Positions 1 through 8,389 of a stretch of DNA of 64,000 bases are shown in pieces. The position numbers and the translations under genes are program-made. The stretch spans positions 4,119,646 to 4,183,645 of the forward strand of contig NZ_JADDXT010000002.1 of assembly GCF_015330165.1 (NCBI RefSeq). Reading direction: 5' to 3'. The notes under the pieces were generated by a model that was given only the letters and a program-made list of their open reading frames with translations, searched no databases and had not been told where the DNA came from. Source of the DNA: Zobellia roscoffensis (GTDB lineage Bacteria; Bacteroidota; Bacteroidia; Flavobacteriales; Flavobacteriaceae). Numbering within the stretch: the stretch's first letter is position 1; each line of letters starts with the position of its first letter.

Positions 1-395
1 ACTTGGTTGTCATACAATGTTTTTTGTCTTTCATAAATCGTCTGTAGATAATTTCGGTTGCTTACCGCATTATCATACGAGGCTTGTGCTTGTACTGTTG
101 CAGCTTTTAGATTGGTCTTATCCAACTCTGCAATAAGCTGCCCTTCTTTAACAACACTATTATAATCCACATATATTTTTTCAACTACCCCAGATACCTG
201 TGTACCAACATCTACTTGATTTATTGGCTCTATGGTTCCTGTTGCAGTGACCATGGTAGTGACGTCTCCTTTTTTGGCAACTATAGTTTTAGCTTCAATG
301 GTGGTATTTTCATCCCCTGTCATAAAGCTATAGGCTACAAAGGCTACGATTACTAATGCAATACCGCCTAATATGATTTTGTTTTTATTTTTCAT
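1..395 (-). CDS. RND efflux periplasmic adaptor (HlyD/MFP family), 3' part beyond window
   Basis: This open frame starts at an ATG on the minus strand (393-395) and runs off the left edge, so only about 131 N-terminal residues are visible. It opens with MKNKNKIILGGIALVIVAF, a single N-terminal membrane anchor. The following stretch with VDVGTQVSGVVEKIYVDYNS is the lipoyl/barrel-sandwich half-motif of membrane fusion proteins, and the start of the coiled-coil hairpin follows (QAQASYDNAVSNRNYLQ). Adaptors of this family bridge an inner-membrane pump (MacB-like ABC or RND) to a TolC channel. The TolC-type gene ends 5 bp upstream, so the two form one operon; the pump gene should lie just left of the window. 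The MacA subgroup is the best guess, but the diagnostic C-terminus is absent. Confidence 0.88.
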   Translation of the reverse strand, partial: MKNKNKIILGGIALVIVAFVAYSFMTGDENTTIEAKTIVAKKGDVTTMVTATGTIEPINQVDVGTQVSGVVEKIYVDYNSVVKEGQLIAELDKTNLKAATVQAQASYDNAVSNRNYLQTIYERQKTLYDNQ

Positions 396-400
396 TTTAG

Positions 401-1735
401 TTAAAGTTTAATTTCGTTTCCTTGATAGAATTGTAATAATTGGTGGTACAGAATATTTAGATATTTAGACTGTAGGTAATTTTGTTGGGCATTGGTATAT
501 GTGTTCTGACTTATAACTAGATCAGTTGTACTTAAATCGCCCAACTCGTATTTTTTCTGTGCTAGATCATAGGATTGCTCGGCAGCTTCTTTAGAAGCCT
601 CCGCAGCAACCAATTGTTCTTGTGATGAAAGCGCATTTTGGTATGCGGTTTCAACCTTTTTAATAACTTCTTTTTCTACAGTTTGTTTTTGTATCTCAGC
701 TCTTTCAATATATAGGGATGCGGTCTGCACGGCAGCCTTGGTCTGATTCCTGTTAAAAATGGGTATGGTTAAGCTCAACCCCAATTTCTGGTTGAAATTC
801 ACATCTAATTGATCAGAAAATGTATTGTCGTTTATACTGGTATACCCAGAACCAACGCTTCCTATAAGCGACAATGTAGGCAGGTAACCACCTTTGGCGA
901 TATCCAATTCCTTTTCATTCACCGCAATGTTGGTCTTACTTGCTTCCACCTCAGGTAAATAGTTTAAGGCATTCGTATAAATTGCTTCTTTATTGAGTTC
1001 CAGGTTCAATAGATCCGTGTTCTCATCAATAGTTTCGATTTCTAGATTTTCTAAAGGCGATAATTCTAACAATTGCTTTAAAGTGATGATATTCTGTTCG
1101 TACTCATTTTTTGCGGCAATAACATTGTATTTGTTGGTCGCAGCCTGACTCTGAGCTTCGGTGTAATCGGTTAGGGCTATAGAACCGGCATCGAGTCGAG
1201 ATTTTGCACGTAGTACCTCTTTTTCGGATGCGTCTAAATTGCTTTCAGCAATAGCAATTCCTTCTTTACTAAATAAAGTTTGCAAGTAGCTTTCTAAAAT
1301 ACTGATGACAATGCTGTTTTTAGCTTCTTCCGCCAGCAGGCTATTTTGTTCTAGTAAAAGTTTATTTTGTTTAATTTGATTTGAAAGTTGATTACCCTGA
1401 AAAAGAGTCATTGAACTGTTAATTCCAAGATTGGTACTATGAATTTGATCCGAAACATAATCACTGGTAATAGGATCAATAGAAGTACCACTTGAAAAAT
1501 TCTGAGATGCACTACCGAAAAGATTTGGTAGCCGAGCTGATTTTGATTTGCTATAATCTACTTCTGAAATACTTGCATTCAACGTCGCATCTTTAACTGT
1601 GATGTTATTTTCCATAGCGTACGCAATACAATCTTCTAGGGACCATATTTTTGAAGCTGTAGTTGTTTCGGCTTCTTGTGAAAAAGCAAGTTGTGCAAAT
1701 AAAATGCTTGTTACTATGATTATATATTGTTTCAT
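401..1735 (-). CDS. TolC-family outer membrane efflux channel
   Basis: The 444-residue protein has a signal peptide (MKQYIIIVTSILFAQLAFSQ) and the two-fold repeated outer membrane efflux protein architecture. Each half has long amphipathic helices rich in Ala, Gln, Glu and Lys with conserved elements such as LEDCIAYAMENNITVKDA near the N-terminus and SYDLAQKKYELGDLSTTDL near the C-terminus. TolC proteins form trimeric outer-membrane beta-barrels with a periplasmic helical tunnel and export drugs or proteins together with an adaptor and an inner-membrane pump. The adaptor gene follows after 5 bp on the same strand. Length is normal for the family. The substrate cannot be told from sequence. 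Confidence 0.93.
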   Translation of the reverse strand: MKQYIIIVTSILFAQLAFSQEAETTTASKIWSLEDCIAYAMENNITVKDATLNASISEVDYSKSKSARLPNLFGSASQNFSSGTSIDPITSDYVSDQIHSTNLGINSSMTLFQGNQLSNQIKQNKLLLEQNSLLAEEAKNSIVISILESYLQTLFSKEGIAIAESNLDASEKEVLRAKSRLDAGSIALTDYTEAQSQAATNKYNVIAAKNEYEQNIITLKQLLELSPLENLEIETIDENTDLLNLELNKEAIYTNALNYLPEVEASKTNIAVNEKELDIAKGGYLPTLSLIGSVGSGYTSINDNTFSDQLDVNFNQKLGLSLTIPIFNRNQTKAAVQTASLYIERAEIQKQTVEKEVIKKVETAYQNALSSQEQLVAAEASKEAAEQSYDLAQKKYELGDLSTTDLVISQNTYTNAQQNYLQSKYLNILYHQLLQFYQGNEIKL

Positions 1736-2040
1736 TCAAAGCGTGTTTTTAATTAACACCCCAAAAGTGAAACATTCAACTTCTTTATTAAAAGGGAATA
1801 GAAGTCTGCCGTTATCATCTATACAAAAGCCTCCATTTTATCGACGAGATTTTTACAAAAAAGAAGATGCTCATCTCTATAGATATGTATAACAACCTCC
1901 CAACGCCTTAAATCACATCCATTACTTCAAATTCTGAATATTGAGAATGCTGTTAAACTTCTACCAAAAAGAAGTATATAGCTAAACATACCGTAATCTA
2001 TTTCCTATTTTTAATAACGAAAAGTGTCTAAAACAACCCA
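1736..2040. other. Divergent intergenic region
   Basis: About 305 bp lie between the start of the TolC-type gene and the start of the plus-strand beta-barrel gene. It must hold both promoters. I could not find a convincing TAnnTTTG box, a palindromic operator or an RNA-like hairpin. A short open frame in it overlaps the tolC-like gene and has no family features. Confidence 0.4.
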
Positions 2041-2538
2041 ATGAAACAATTTCTATATGTAATTTCCAGTTTATACTTCTCTTCTTATATACAAGCGCAA
2101 ATCCCACCAAAAGAATATCTCTCATTAGACTCTTTGCTCATTACCAATTTATCTCAATACCGTATTGAAACTCCTATGAGCTTAAATGGCGAAGTGTTTA
2201 CCAACGGAGCTTTCGACTACAAGGTATCAGATAAAATAAGTGTAGGATTAGAAAGGGATTACGCAAAATTTGGAACCCATGAGCGCATAAGTCCGTCCGT
2301 TGGGTTTACTTACGATGTAAATGAAAAGAAGTACGTATTCTTCCGTGGCGGACCAACCTATGATATTAACCAAGTTACAGGAACTACGGAAGGAAATCTT
2401 ATCAATGTTAATCTGGGCATTGGTTATAGAATTAAGAAAAAGATGAAATTAGAAGTGGGTGTGCAATTCGGAAGAACTACCATATCTAACCTACCCACAA
2501 CTAACCAGTTTTTATTATCCATACGTTTTAGGTTCTGA
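2041..2538 (+). CDS. Small outer-membrane beta-barrel-like protein, unknown function
   Basis: The 165-residue protein starts with a signal peptide ending near IQA-Q. The rest alternates polar and hydrophobic residues with Gly and aromatic residues (KISVGLERDYAKFG, YVFFRGGPTYDINQ, LINVNLGIGYRIKKKMKLEVGVQFG) and ends in SIRFRF. A terminal aromatic after alternating residues is the usual signature of an outer-membrane beta-strand recognised by the BAM machinery. The size would fit a barrel of about eight strands. I do not recognise a named family. It is transcribed alone and converges with the CotH-like gene across a shared hairpin. Confidence 0.7.
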   Translation: MKQFLYVISSLYFSSYIQAQIPPKEYLSLDSLLITNLSQYRIETPMSLNGEVFTNGAFDYKVSDKISVGLERDYAKFGTHERISPSVGFTYDVNEKKYVFFRGGPTYDINQVTGTTEGNLINVNLGIGYRIKKKMKLEVGVQFGRTTISNLPTTNQFLLSIRFRF

Positions 2539-2549
2539 AACCAAATCAC

Positions 2550-2583
2550 AAAAAAAATCCGATTACCTCCTGGTAACCGGATT
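2550..2583 (-). terminator. Rho-independent terminator of the CotH-like gene
   Basis: A 12-bp stem (2556-2567 with 2572-2583, one A-C mismatch) encloses a 4-nt loop. Read on the minus strand it is followed by seven T residues at 2557-2551 and lies about 45 bp past the CotH-like stop codon. The hairpin may also help end the convergent plus-strand transcript, but there its 3' side is less T-rich. Confidence 0.75.
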
Positions 2584-2629
2584 CTTCTCCTATATAACTC
2601 CTCTTCATCATCACGCTATATAAAACTCA

Positions 2630-4105
2630 TTAATTCAAATAATTTTCCGCTGCGGCCACTCGCTCAGACACGTGACTATTCAACTCACTAATTGCTGCCT
2701 GAAAGTCTGCACTAGAATTCAAGAATGTATACCCCTCAACTTCGGCAGTAGCATAAGGTTCTACTAATGAAGCGTAGGCAGCATATTCAGATTGCATAGC
2801 ACTTACTGTGAATACGTTGTTTACAAATTCCTGTACATAGCTATCATATTTTGCTTTATAGGTTGCGTCCTCATACAAATAACCTATTAACGGCCATTCT
2901 GTGTCATTTAAATCAGAGAAATCCAAAGCCAAGGAACCCTGCTGATTTCCACTCTGTAGCGCTTCGTTATTATCCCAAGGAATCCATGCTAACTTTTCTG
3001 TATCAGGATTGTTATATAGGAAGTAGTTATGCGTCATTCTACCATAGGTATCCCAATTTTGGATAACCGTATTCACTGCTAAATAGTTTAAGAATGTATC
3101 CGTATCAAAAATAGTCTCCAAATTGGTACGCCAAGCTTCTGGATCCGTTGTGCGGTTATCTGCATGCAATGCTGCAAAAAGATTTTCAATATCAGAAAAA
3201 TCAGCTTCATCCTCATTGGTTTTCTTTACGAATACATCTTCTGAAAAAGTACCTTCTGCAAAGCTAGCACCATCGCCATCTGGCTTGTATAAATTCCCGT
3301 CATTATCCGAAAACTGTGTGTCTATTACCGTATCATCCACTTCTTCTACCATGGTATACACTCCAAAGTATTCAGGACCGTCTCCATGATCAACATACAC
3401 TTCATAGATAGACGCATGTGAGCTGGCCAAACCTGCTTCCCTAAATACATCTGTTGCTATTTTTTCGCGCAACATAGATTTATCATTGTAGTTATTCTTT
3501 AGGCTTAATTTCTTGAAACCATAAAAACGTTGATTATCTATTTGCGGATATTCATCTTCAAATTCATCAAAATCTAACTTAAACGATAATTTTAAAATAC
3601 CAGCTGACCAGCTTGACTGTAAACTAGAATTACCTTTAAAACGTAATCCTACGCGGTACCATTCCTTATCTTCAAAAAGTACTTCTCCTGGCACGAAAAT
3701 AGGATCTTCATCTGTCTCTACTAATCCACCACCACCTGGACCTCCTGATCCAGGACCACTGATACCACCAAAATTGCCATAAAGGGAAGTCATGTCGTCC
3801 AACATGCTCTGCCAACGTTCTTCTGTAATTACAAGATCTAAACGTTTTACCGTATTGTCCTCAAAAACCACATCAAAATTAGGGTCTGCAGATTTGCTAT
3901 GGGTAGCATCAGTCCAGTCTGTTGCATCAAAGTCAGTATCATCATAAGATTCTACATAGGTCGTTTCATCTTGTTCATCCGTTTGGTCATCTACCACTTC
4001 TGCATTTTCAGAATCTTCATCTGTAGTGATGGTATCATCATCTGCACAGGAAATTGTGAAGGTAAAATGGATAGCTAATAGTAGCAGTATACTTACTTTT
4101 TTCAT
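2630..4105 (-). CDS. CotH-family (spore coat H-like kinase fold) lipoprotein
   Basis: The 491-residue protein has a lipoprotein signal (MKKVSILLLLAIHFTFTISC, lipobox TISC20) followed by a long Asp/Glu/Thr linker typical of surface-exposed flavobacterial lipoproteins. The CotH domain follows with the landmarks RLDLVITEERWQSML, RFKGNSSLQ, KKLSLKNNYNDKSMLREK, YFGVYTMVEEVDD, NLYKPDGDGASF, FLNYLAVNTVIQNWDTY and KLAWIPWDNNEAL. CotH proteins have an atypical protein-kinase fold; Bacillus CotH phosphorylates coat proteins. A Gly-rich insertion (GGISGPGSGGPGGGGL) sits near residues 113-130. The function in Bacteroidota is not settled; secreted versions often accompany polysaccharide or adhesion genes. 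A promoter region is shared with the divergent beta-helix gene. Confidence 0.88.
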   Translation of the reverse strand: MKKVSILLLLAIHFTFTISCADDDTITTDEDSENAEVVDDQTDEQDETTYVESYDDTDFDATDWTDATHSKSADPNFDVVFEDNTVKRLDLVITEERWQSMLDDMTSLYGNFGGISGPGSGGPGGGGLVETDEDPIFVPGEVLFEDKEWYRVGLRFKGNSSLQSSWSAGILKLSFKLDFDEFEDEYPQIDNQRFYGFKKLSLKNNYNDKSMLREKIATDVFREAGLASSHASIYEVYVDHGDGPEYFGVYTMVEEVDDTVIDTQFSDNDGNLYKPDGDGASFAEGTFSEDVFVKKTNEDEADFSDIENLFAALHADNRTTDPEAWRTNLETIFDTDTFLNYLAVNTVIQNWDTYGRMTHNYFLYNNPDTEKLAWIPWDNNEALQSGNQQGSLALDFSDLNDTEWPLIGYLYEDATYKAKYDSYVQEFVNNVFTVSAMQSEYAAYASLVEPYATAEVEGYTFLNSSADFQAAISELNSHVSERVAAAENYLN

Positions 4106-4385
4106 TCTATATTCAGTTTATTAGTTTTTGTTATTGGGTAAAGATGCAGAGAAGAAGAATAGCAATTTTATAGAATCTGTGAATGCGGTGGTCTTTTCAG
4201 TGAATGGTGATTTCTGGTCTATGGACAATTTCAAAATATCAACGCACTAGTACTAAAACCAGTATTGGCCTGAACATATCATCTTAGTAAATAGCTTAAT
4301 GCAGTGTATCGAAAAAATGTAGCTATACATACTTTTCATTTTAAAATTGAGTTTGATTTTATAGCTAAAACTTCAAACCTTTCAA

Positions 4386-5777
4386 ATGAAAAATATATCA
4401 TTCTACCTACTTCTCTTTACTATCCTCTCTGTAGTTTCCTGTAAAAAAGATGTTTTAAACTTGGGCACAGAAGACACCACATCAGAAACCGAGAAGGAAG
4501 ATCTTGATGAGCAAGGTTTACCTAAAATAGAATTCCAGGCAGAATTACCCACAGTAACCAACAGCCTAGAATATACCATAGACATAGACCAATGGGACAT
4601 TCCTAATGACGGAACGGACGCCGTTAAAACCACAGCTAATTTACAGGCCGCTATTGATTGGGCCCATGAAGAAGAATATGGCCGAGTTATATTGCCTGAA
4701 GGTACTTTTTTGGTAGGTGAAGACGTAAATGAAATTTACCAAGGTGGTATTGAAGTCCATGACAATACGGAGTTTGTTTTTAGTGAAGGAGCTATTCTAG
4801 AAATAGATACCAATAACAAATGGAACTATTGCGTAATGAGCCTAGATGGGGATAATATTATTATTAGAGATGGTATTATTCAAGGTGATAGAGATACACA
4901 TGTTTTTACACCTCGGGAAAGTGATGGGAATATATCTCATGACGAAGGCCATGGTATTTGTGTTTGGAACGATAGTAATGTGGTGCTTGTAGATAACATG
5001 ATCATTAGAAACACCACAGGCGATGGTTCTCTAGTTTTGGAAGCCACGGACGTTACGTTTACCAACAACAATATCTATAACAATAGAAGGCAAGGTATTT
5101 CTATTGTAGGTGGTATACGCGTTACCATTACCGATAATGAAATTCACCACATAAATGGTACGAGCCCACAATTTGGAATTGATATTGAAGGTGCTGGCCG
5201 TGTAGATGAAGATATCCTGATTCAGAACAACTATTTTCATCATAATAAAGGAGGAGATATTGTAAACACCAGTGGGAAAAATGTATATATTTTAAATAAC
5301 ATTTTGGAACAAGGCAAAGGCAATGATTATATAGATGGGCCATTAGTTTCTTGGCATAAAACCCATAACGTCATTGCTAGAAACACCATTACCATGGACA
5401 CCGGTTCGGTTAATGGCAGACTAGGTTATATTCAATATTCTGGCGGAGGTGACAAAGGACATAATCGGGCTACCTATGTGCATGATAATGTTTGCAATAA
5501 TTGCGGAATGTATATGTACAAAAGCTCTGATGCCGATGTTCGTAGAAATAAGTTCTATGGCTATTTTATGGCTTTTTCGGATTTTAAAAATGTAACCTTA
5601 ATCGATAATCTAGTGACATATTCCGAAGAGCATACCAACCTCAGATATTGCTGGTCATACCGCTTCAAAGATGCCACAGGAGTTGCAACTGATAATTATT
5701 TAGGCGACGAACTCCAAGATCTTCCATTAACTACAACAGAACCCTACACCATGCAATGTGTATTGGATGGATGGTAA
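4386..5777 (+). CDS. Right-handed parallel beta-helix lipoprotein (pectate-lyase-like fold)
   Basis: The 463-residue protein has a lipoprotein signal ending LSVVSC19 and a Glu/Thr-rich linker. The sequence DGTDAVKTTANLQAAIDWA followed by GRVILPEGTFLVGED is the classic start of pectin-lyase/polygalacturonase-type helices, and repeated NNxIxxN rungs follow (IIRDGIIQGD, NMIIRNTTGDG, VTFTNNNIYNNRRQGISIVGG, ITDNEIHHINGTS, ILIQNNYFHHNKGGDI). It is probably a polysaccharide lyase, epimerase or hydrolase exposed at the cell surface. I cannot assign a CAZy family because catalytic residues are not diagnostic by eye. It is monocistronic and divergent from the CotH-like gene. Confidence 0.8.
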   Translation: MKNISFYLLLFTILSVVSCKKDVLNLGTEDTTSETEKEDLDEQGLPKIEFQAELPTVTNSLEYTIDIDQWDIPNDGTDAVKTTANLQAAIDWAHEEEYGRVILPEGTFLVGEDVNEIYQGGIEVHDNTEFVFSEGAILEIDTNNKWNYCVMSLDGDNIIIRDGIIQGDRDTHVFTPRESDGNISHDEGHGICVWNDSNVVLVDNMIIRNTTGDGSLVLEATDVTFTNNNIYNNRRQGISIVGGIRVTITDNEIHHINGTSPQFGIDIEGAGRVDEDILIQNNYFHHNKGGDIVNTSGKNVYILNNILEQGKGNDYIDGPLVSWHKTHNVIARNTITMDTGSVNGRLGYIQYSGGGDKGHNRATYVHDNVCNNCGMYMYKSSDADVRRNKFYGYFMAFSDFKNVTLIDNLVTYSEEHTNLRYCWSYRFKDATGVATDNYLGDELQDLPLTTTEPYTMQCVLDGW

Positions 5778-5973
5778 GAAACAAGAAAATAGTGATTTGA
5801 AGTGGGTATCACCATAGAAAAATGGTATACTCCTACCCTATTACAACAATAGTATTATTGAACTACAATGCCCCTTTTGACTATATATTTTATATCCTGA
5901 GTATTACCAATGTCCTCTAATGGATTTGTATTTAGGATTTCCCCTTGCTTTCTATATCGTGCATCCATTACTA

Positions 5974-5981
5974 TAATTTTG
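5974..5981 (+). promoter_or_regulatory. Candidate -7 box of the tetR gene
   Basis: TAatTTTG matches the flavobacterial -7 consensus TAnnTTTG. It lies 34 bp before the tetR start, so a transcript starting near 5988 would run straight into the palindrome at 5996. No convincing TTG -33 element lies at the usual distance. Confidence 0.5.
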
Positions 5982-5994
5982 TTTACATTGCACA

Positions 5995-6012
5995 CCATAC
6001 TAACTAGTATTT
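5995..6012. promoter_or_regulatory. Candidate TetR operator, copy 1
   Basis: CATACTAACTAGTAT (5996-6010) is identical to the core of a longer palindrome found again at 6621-6638. This copy sits between the predicted transcription start and the tetR ATG, so bound repressor would block its own gene. The TetR family is known to bind such palindromes; the pairing with this protein is inference. Confidence 0.65.
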
Positions 6013-6015
6013 TTT

Positions 6016-6609
6016 ATGACAAAAGCATCTAATACTCGACTTACCATACTTCAAAAAGCATTCGATTTAATTTATAAAAAAGGATATCAAACCACTAGTA
6101 TAGATGAAATTATTGCAACAACTAATGTTACGAAAGGCGCTTTCTACTATCATTTTAAAACAAAGGATGAGATGGGTATTGCTGTTATTAAAGAGATTGT
6201 TAAACCTGCCATGCATAATTCGTTAATTACACATTTAGAAAACGCTACAAAACCACTGGAGGGAATCTATCTTATGACAAAATCCCTTCTCTTAGAAAAC
6301 TCTTTTTTAAAATTCGAGTATGGTTGCCCTGCCAGTAATTTATCACAAGAAATGGCGCCTTGGAATACTGAATTTTCTACGGTATTAAATGAGATAACAC
6401 TAGAATGGTTGACCACAATAGAAAATGTTATAAAAAAAGAGATTGTAAACGGTACCGTAAAAGCTGAAATAAATCCCAAACAAGTAGCCTATTTTGTGAT
6501 TTCTGGTTACTGGGGCATTCGGAATTTTGGAAAAATAACCAATAACATAGATTGTTATCATTCTTATTTACAAGAACTTAAACTCTACTTAGAAAGTTTG
6601 AATTCATAA
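6016..6609 (+). CDS. TetR/AcrR-family transcriptional regulator
   Basis: The 197-residue protein has the N-terminal TetR helix-turn-helix (residues about 8-55: ILQKAFDLIYKKGYQTTSI, then DEIIATTNVTKGAFYYHFKT). The C-terminal ligand domain resembles the YxaF/YerO-like group (PASNLSQEMAPWNTEF). Proteins of this family repress nearby genes until a ligand binds. The start is supported by the close operator upstream and normal family length. A matching palindrome precedes both this gene and the next one, so it probably controls itself and the three small genes downstream. Confidence 0.93.
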   Translation: MTKASNTRLTILQKAFDLIYKKGYQTTSIDEIIATTNVTKGAFYYHFKTKDEMGIAVIKEIVKPAMHNSLITHLENATKPLEGIYLMTKSLLLENSFLKFEYGCPASNLSQEMAPWNTEFSTVLNEITLEWLTTIENVIKKEIVNGTVKAEINPKQVAYFVISGYWGIRNFGKITNNIDCYHSYLQELKLYLESLNS

Positions 6610-6620
6610 TTCAACTCAAA

Positions 6621-6638
6621 ACATACTAACTAGTATGT
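6621..6638. promoter_or_regulatory. Candidate TetR operator, copy 2
   Basis: ACATACTAACTAGTATGT has perfect 8-bp inverted arms around a 2-nt centre. It ends 7 bp before a -7 box, so it covers the -33 region of the promoter of the downstream membrane-protein genes. The 15-bp core is repeated in front of tetR. Confidence 0.75.
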
Positions 6639-6645
6639 TATTTAT

Positions 6646-6653
6646 TATCTTTG
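6646..6653 (+). promoter_or_regulatory. -7 box of the small membrane-protein operon
   Basis: TAtcTTTG fits the flavobacterial consensus and lies 25 bp before the ATG at 6678. Its position argues that translation starts at 6678 and not at the in-frame TTG inside this box. Confidence 0.65.
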
Positions 6654-6677
6654 CATCAATATTTAATTTATATATTG

Positions 6678-7136
6678 ATGTATCAATCGTTTACATACGT
6701 TCACTCCATTGTTAGATGGCTTGTTTTATTCAGCCTTATCTATTCAGTATACAGGGCATACAAAGGGTATTTTCAAGGTTTAAAGTTTACCGAGCGAGAT
6801 AACCTTACAAGACATTGGACCGCTACAATAGCTCATATTCAATTGGTTATTGGTATTATATTATATAGTCAAAGTCCTACCATAAAATACTTCTGGGAAA
6901 ACTTCGATCAAGCCATAACAGACTTAGAGTCCACTTTTTTTGGGTTAATACACATTATACTCATGTTATTAGCCATAGTTTTCCTAACAATTGGCTCTGC
7001 GTTAGCAAAACGAAAACCTACAGACAGCGCAAAGTTCAAAACCATGTTGATTTGGTTTTCACTAGCACTTTTAATCATTTTTATTGCTATTCCTTGGCCG
7101 TTTTCACCATTAGCACATAGACCTTATATCAGATAA
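6678..7136 (+). CDS. Four-helix membrane protein, cytochrome b-like, unknown function
   Basis: The frame is open from a TTG at 6651, but that codon lies inside the -7 promoter box, so I take the ATG at 6678 (152 residues, MYQSFTYVHSIVRWL). There are about four membrane segments: residues 10-27, about 45-62, about 84-104 and 116-137. Histidines occur in or beside the helices (YVHSIVRW, RHWTATIAHIQLV, FGLIHIILM), a pattern that resembles small b-type cytochromes, and relatives are often labelled cytochrome B. Haem binding is unproven. It is the first gene of a three-gene unit under the candidate TetR operator; the next gene starts 2 bp after its stop codon. Confidence 0.75.
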   Translation: MYQSFTYVHSIVRWLVLFSLIYSVYRAYKGYFQGLKFTERDNLTRHWTATIAHIQLVIGIILYSQSPTIKYFWENFDQAITDLESTFFGLIHIILMLLAIVFLTIGSALAKRKPTDSAKFKTMLIWFSLALLIIFIAIPWPFSPLAHRPYIR

Positions 7137-7138
7137 TC

Positions 7139-7447
7139 ATGGGAAATCTATTTAAAACAACTATTGGGAGATTACGTATTATAGCCTATTTAGAAGGTAT
7201 TTCTCTTTTGATACTGGTTTTTATTGCTGTACCCCTTAAATATTATTTTCAGAATCCTAGCTTAACTAAATCTCTAGGTCCTATTCATGGAGCTTTATTT
7301 TTACTTTTTATTATTAATACGCTCAGTGTAGGTATTGAACAGAACTGGAAGTTTAGTAAAACAACTTGGAAAGTGATTTTGGCCTGTTTCATCCCTTTTG
7401 GGACTTTCTATATTGATAAAAAAATCCTTAGTAAACTAAACTCATAA
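7139..7447 (+). CDS. DUF3817 small membrane protein
   Basis: The 102-residue protein begins with the DUF3817 hallmark RLRIIAYLEGISLLILVFIA, followed by PLKYYF and GPIHGALFLLFIINTLSV. It has three predicted membrane helices and a basic C-terminus. DUF3817 proteins (YdzA-like) are inner-membrane proteins of unknown function. It starts 2 bp after its upstream neighbour and is followed 1 bp later by the next gene, so the three are cotranscribed and probably TetR-controlled. Confidence 0.88.
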   Translation: MGNLFKTTIGRLRIIAYLEGISLLILVFIAVPLKYYFQNPSLTKSLGPIHGALFLLFIINTLSVGIEQNWKFSKTTWKVILACFIPFGTFYIDKKILSKLNS

Positions 7448-7448
7448 C

Positions 7449-7658
7449 ATGGTATTTGTCTTTAAAACAAGTGTTCAATCTAGTTCCCAAATAAAAAGCC
7501 TAAAACCCATTCTTGATAGATTACTAGAAGGGTGTAAATGGAATTTTGATTTAGAAGATTGTGATAATATCCTAAGGATAGAAAGTAAATACGATTTAGT
7601 TAATAACGTTGTAAACGTATTAAAAAATCAAAATTTTGAATGTGTAGAACTTAAATGA
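7449..7658 (+). CDS. Small ferredoxin-like-fold (HMA-like) protein without metal cysteines
   Basis: This 69-residue protein has a beta-alpha-beta-beta-alpha-beta pattern: FVFKTSV, IKSLKPILDRLLEG, KWNFDLED, ILRIES, VNNVVNVLKNQNF and CVELK. That matches the fold of heavy-metal-associated domains, but the CxxC metal motif is absent (the loop has SSSQ). Similar short proteins follow DUF3817 genes in flavobacteria as I recall. The role is unknown. It is the last gene of the unit and converges with the PAP2 gene across 5 bp. Confidence 0.7.
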   Translation: MVFVFKTSVQSSSQIKSLKPILDRLLEGCKWNFDLEDCDNILRIESKYDLVNNVVNVLKNQNFECVELK

Positions 7659-7663
7659 ACTTC

Positions 7664-8389
7664 TTAAAAAGATTTAGAGAAATATAGCCCAACATTTCCT
7701 GGAGCATAACGAGGAACCAGTGTTACATCTTTAAATTTTAAGAAAGGATTCCATTTCCACAGATAATCAAAATGATAGACGAGTTTTGTGACCAAGATTC
7801 CTATGCCAGCGCCTGCCAATATATCCGAAATAAAGTGCTTATTATTGAATAATCTTAGCCCTCCCGTAATCGTAGCGAAACCATAACCACTATAAGCCAC
7901 ATAAGGGTTAGTGTTCTTATATTCTTCATAAACAGCAGAACCTGATGCAAATGCAATGGAAGTATGCCCGGATGGAAAAGCATTGTCATTAGATCCATCA
8001 GGCCTTATTTTATACACTGAATTTTTTATGGCTCTGGTTACCACATCCGTAAGTATCATGGATACCGCTAGATTTTTGGTTTGATCGAACCAATGGTGTT
8101 TTGCTTTTACTCCAGCTACGTTCGCAACAAAAATAGTAGCTACAGGAGCATAACGTGTATAATCATCCAAATGTGTTCGGAAATCATTGCCCACCCAACC
8201 CTGAGCGGTTTCATGAAGATTTTTTTCAAAATTACTGTCCGATAATAGTATACCTGCGGTGAGCAAAGAAAGAGGGACTATTGTTTTTTTAAACAACTTC
8301 TTTTTGGGTCGAATCTGCAAACTATCAACTTGGGCAACTAGACTTCCAATGGTACAAAATGTTAGAAGTACAGCAATTTTTATTTTCAT
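7664..8389 (-). CDS. PAP2-family membrane-associated phosphatase
   Basis: The 241-residue protein has an N-terminal signal peptide (ending SLVAQ) and the three PAP2 motifs: KIRPDG, FPSGHTS and RLFNNKHFISD (R-x5-H-x3-D). The family dephosphorylates lipid phosphates such as phosphatidic acid, PGP or undecaprenyl pyrophosphate at the membrane. This version has a soluble, secreted form (residues after 20 have few strong membrane helices), as in many flavobacterial PAP2 proteins. It is transcribed alone. The substrate is unknown. Confidence 0.9.
   Translation of the reverse strand: MKIKIAVLLTFCTIGSLVAQVDSLQIRPKKKLFKKTIVPLSLLTAGILLSDSNFEKNLHETAQGWVGNDFRTHLDDYTRYAPVATIFVANVAGVKAKHHWFDQTKNLAVSMILTDVVTRAIKNSVYKIRPDGSNDNAFPSGHTSIAFASGSAVYEEYKNTNPYVAYSGYGFATITGGLRLFNNKHFISDILAGAGIGILVTKLVYHFDYLWKWNPFLKFKDVTLVPRYAPGNVGLYFSKSF

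Noticed and set aside
1599..1892. Open frame opposite the tolC-like gene start and its upstream DNA
   Set aside because: Mostly antisense to the tolC-like gene, no family features and no promoter box.
5800..5850. Imperfect hairpin after the beta-helix gene
   Set aside because: The stem has a bulge and no T-tract follows, so a terminator call is not supported.
6651..7136. Alternative TTG start of the cytochrome b-like protein
   Set aside because: The TTG lies within the -7 promoter box, so the ATG at 6678 is used.
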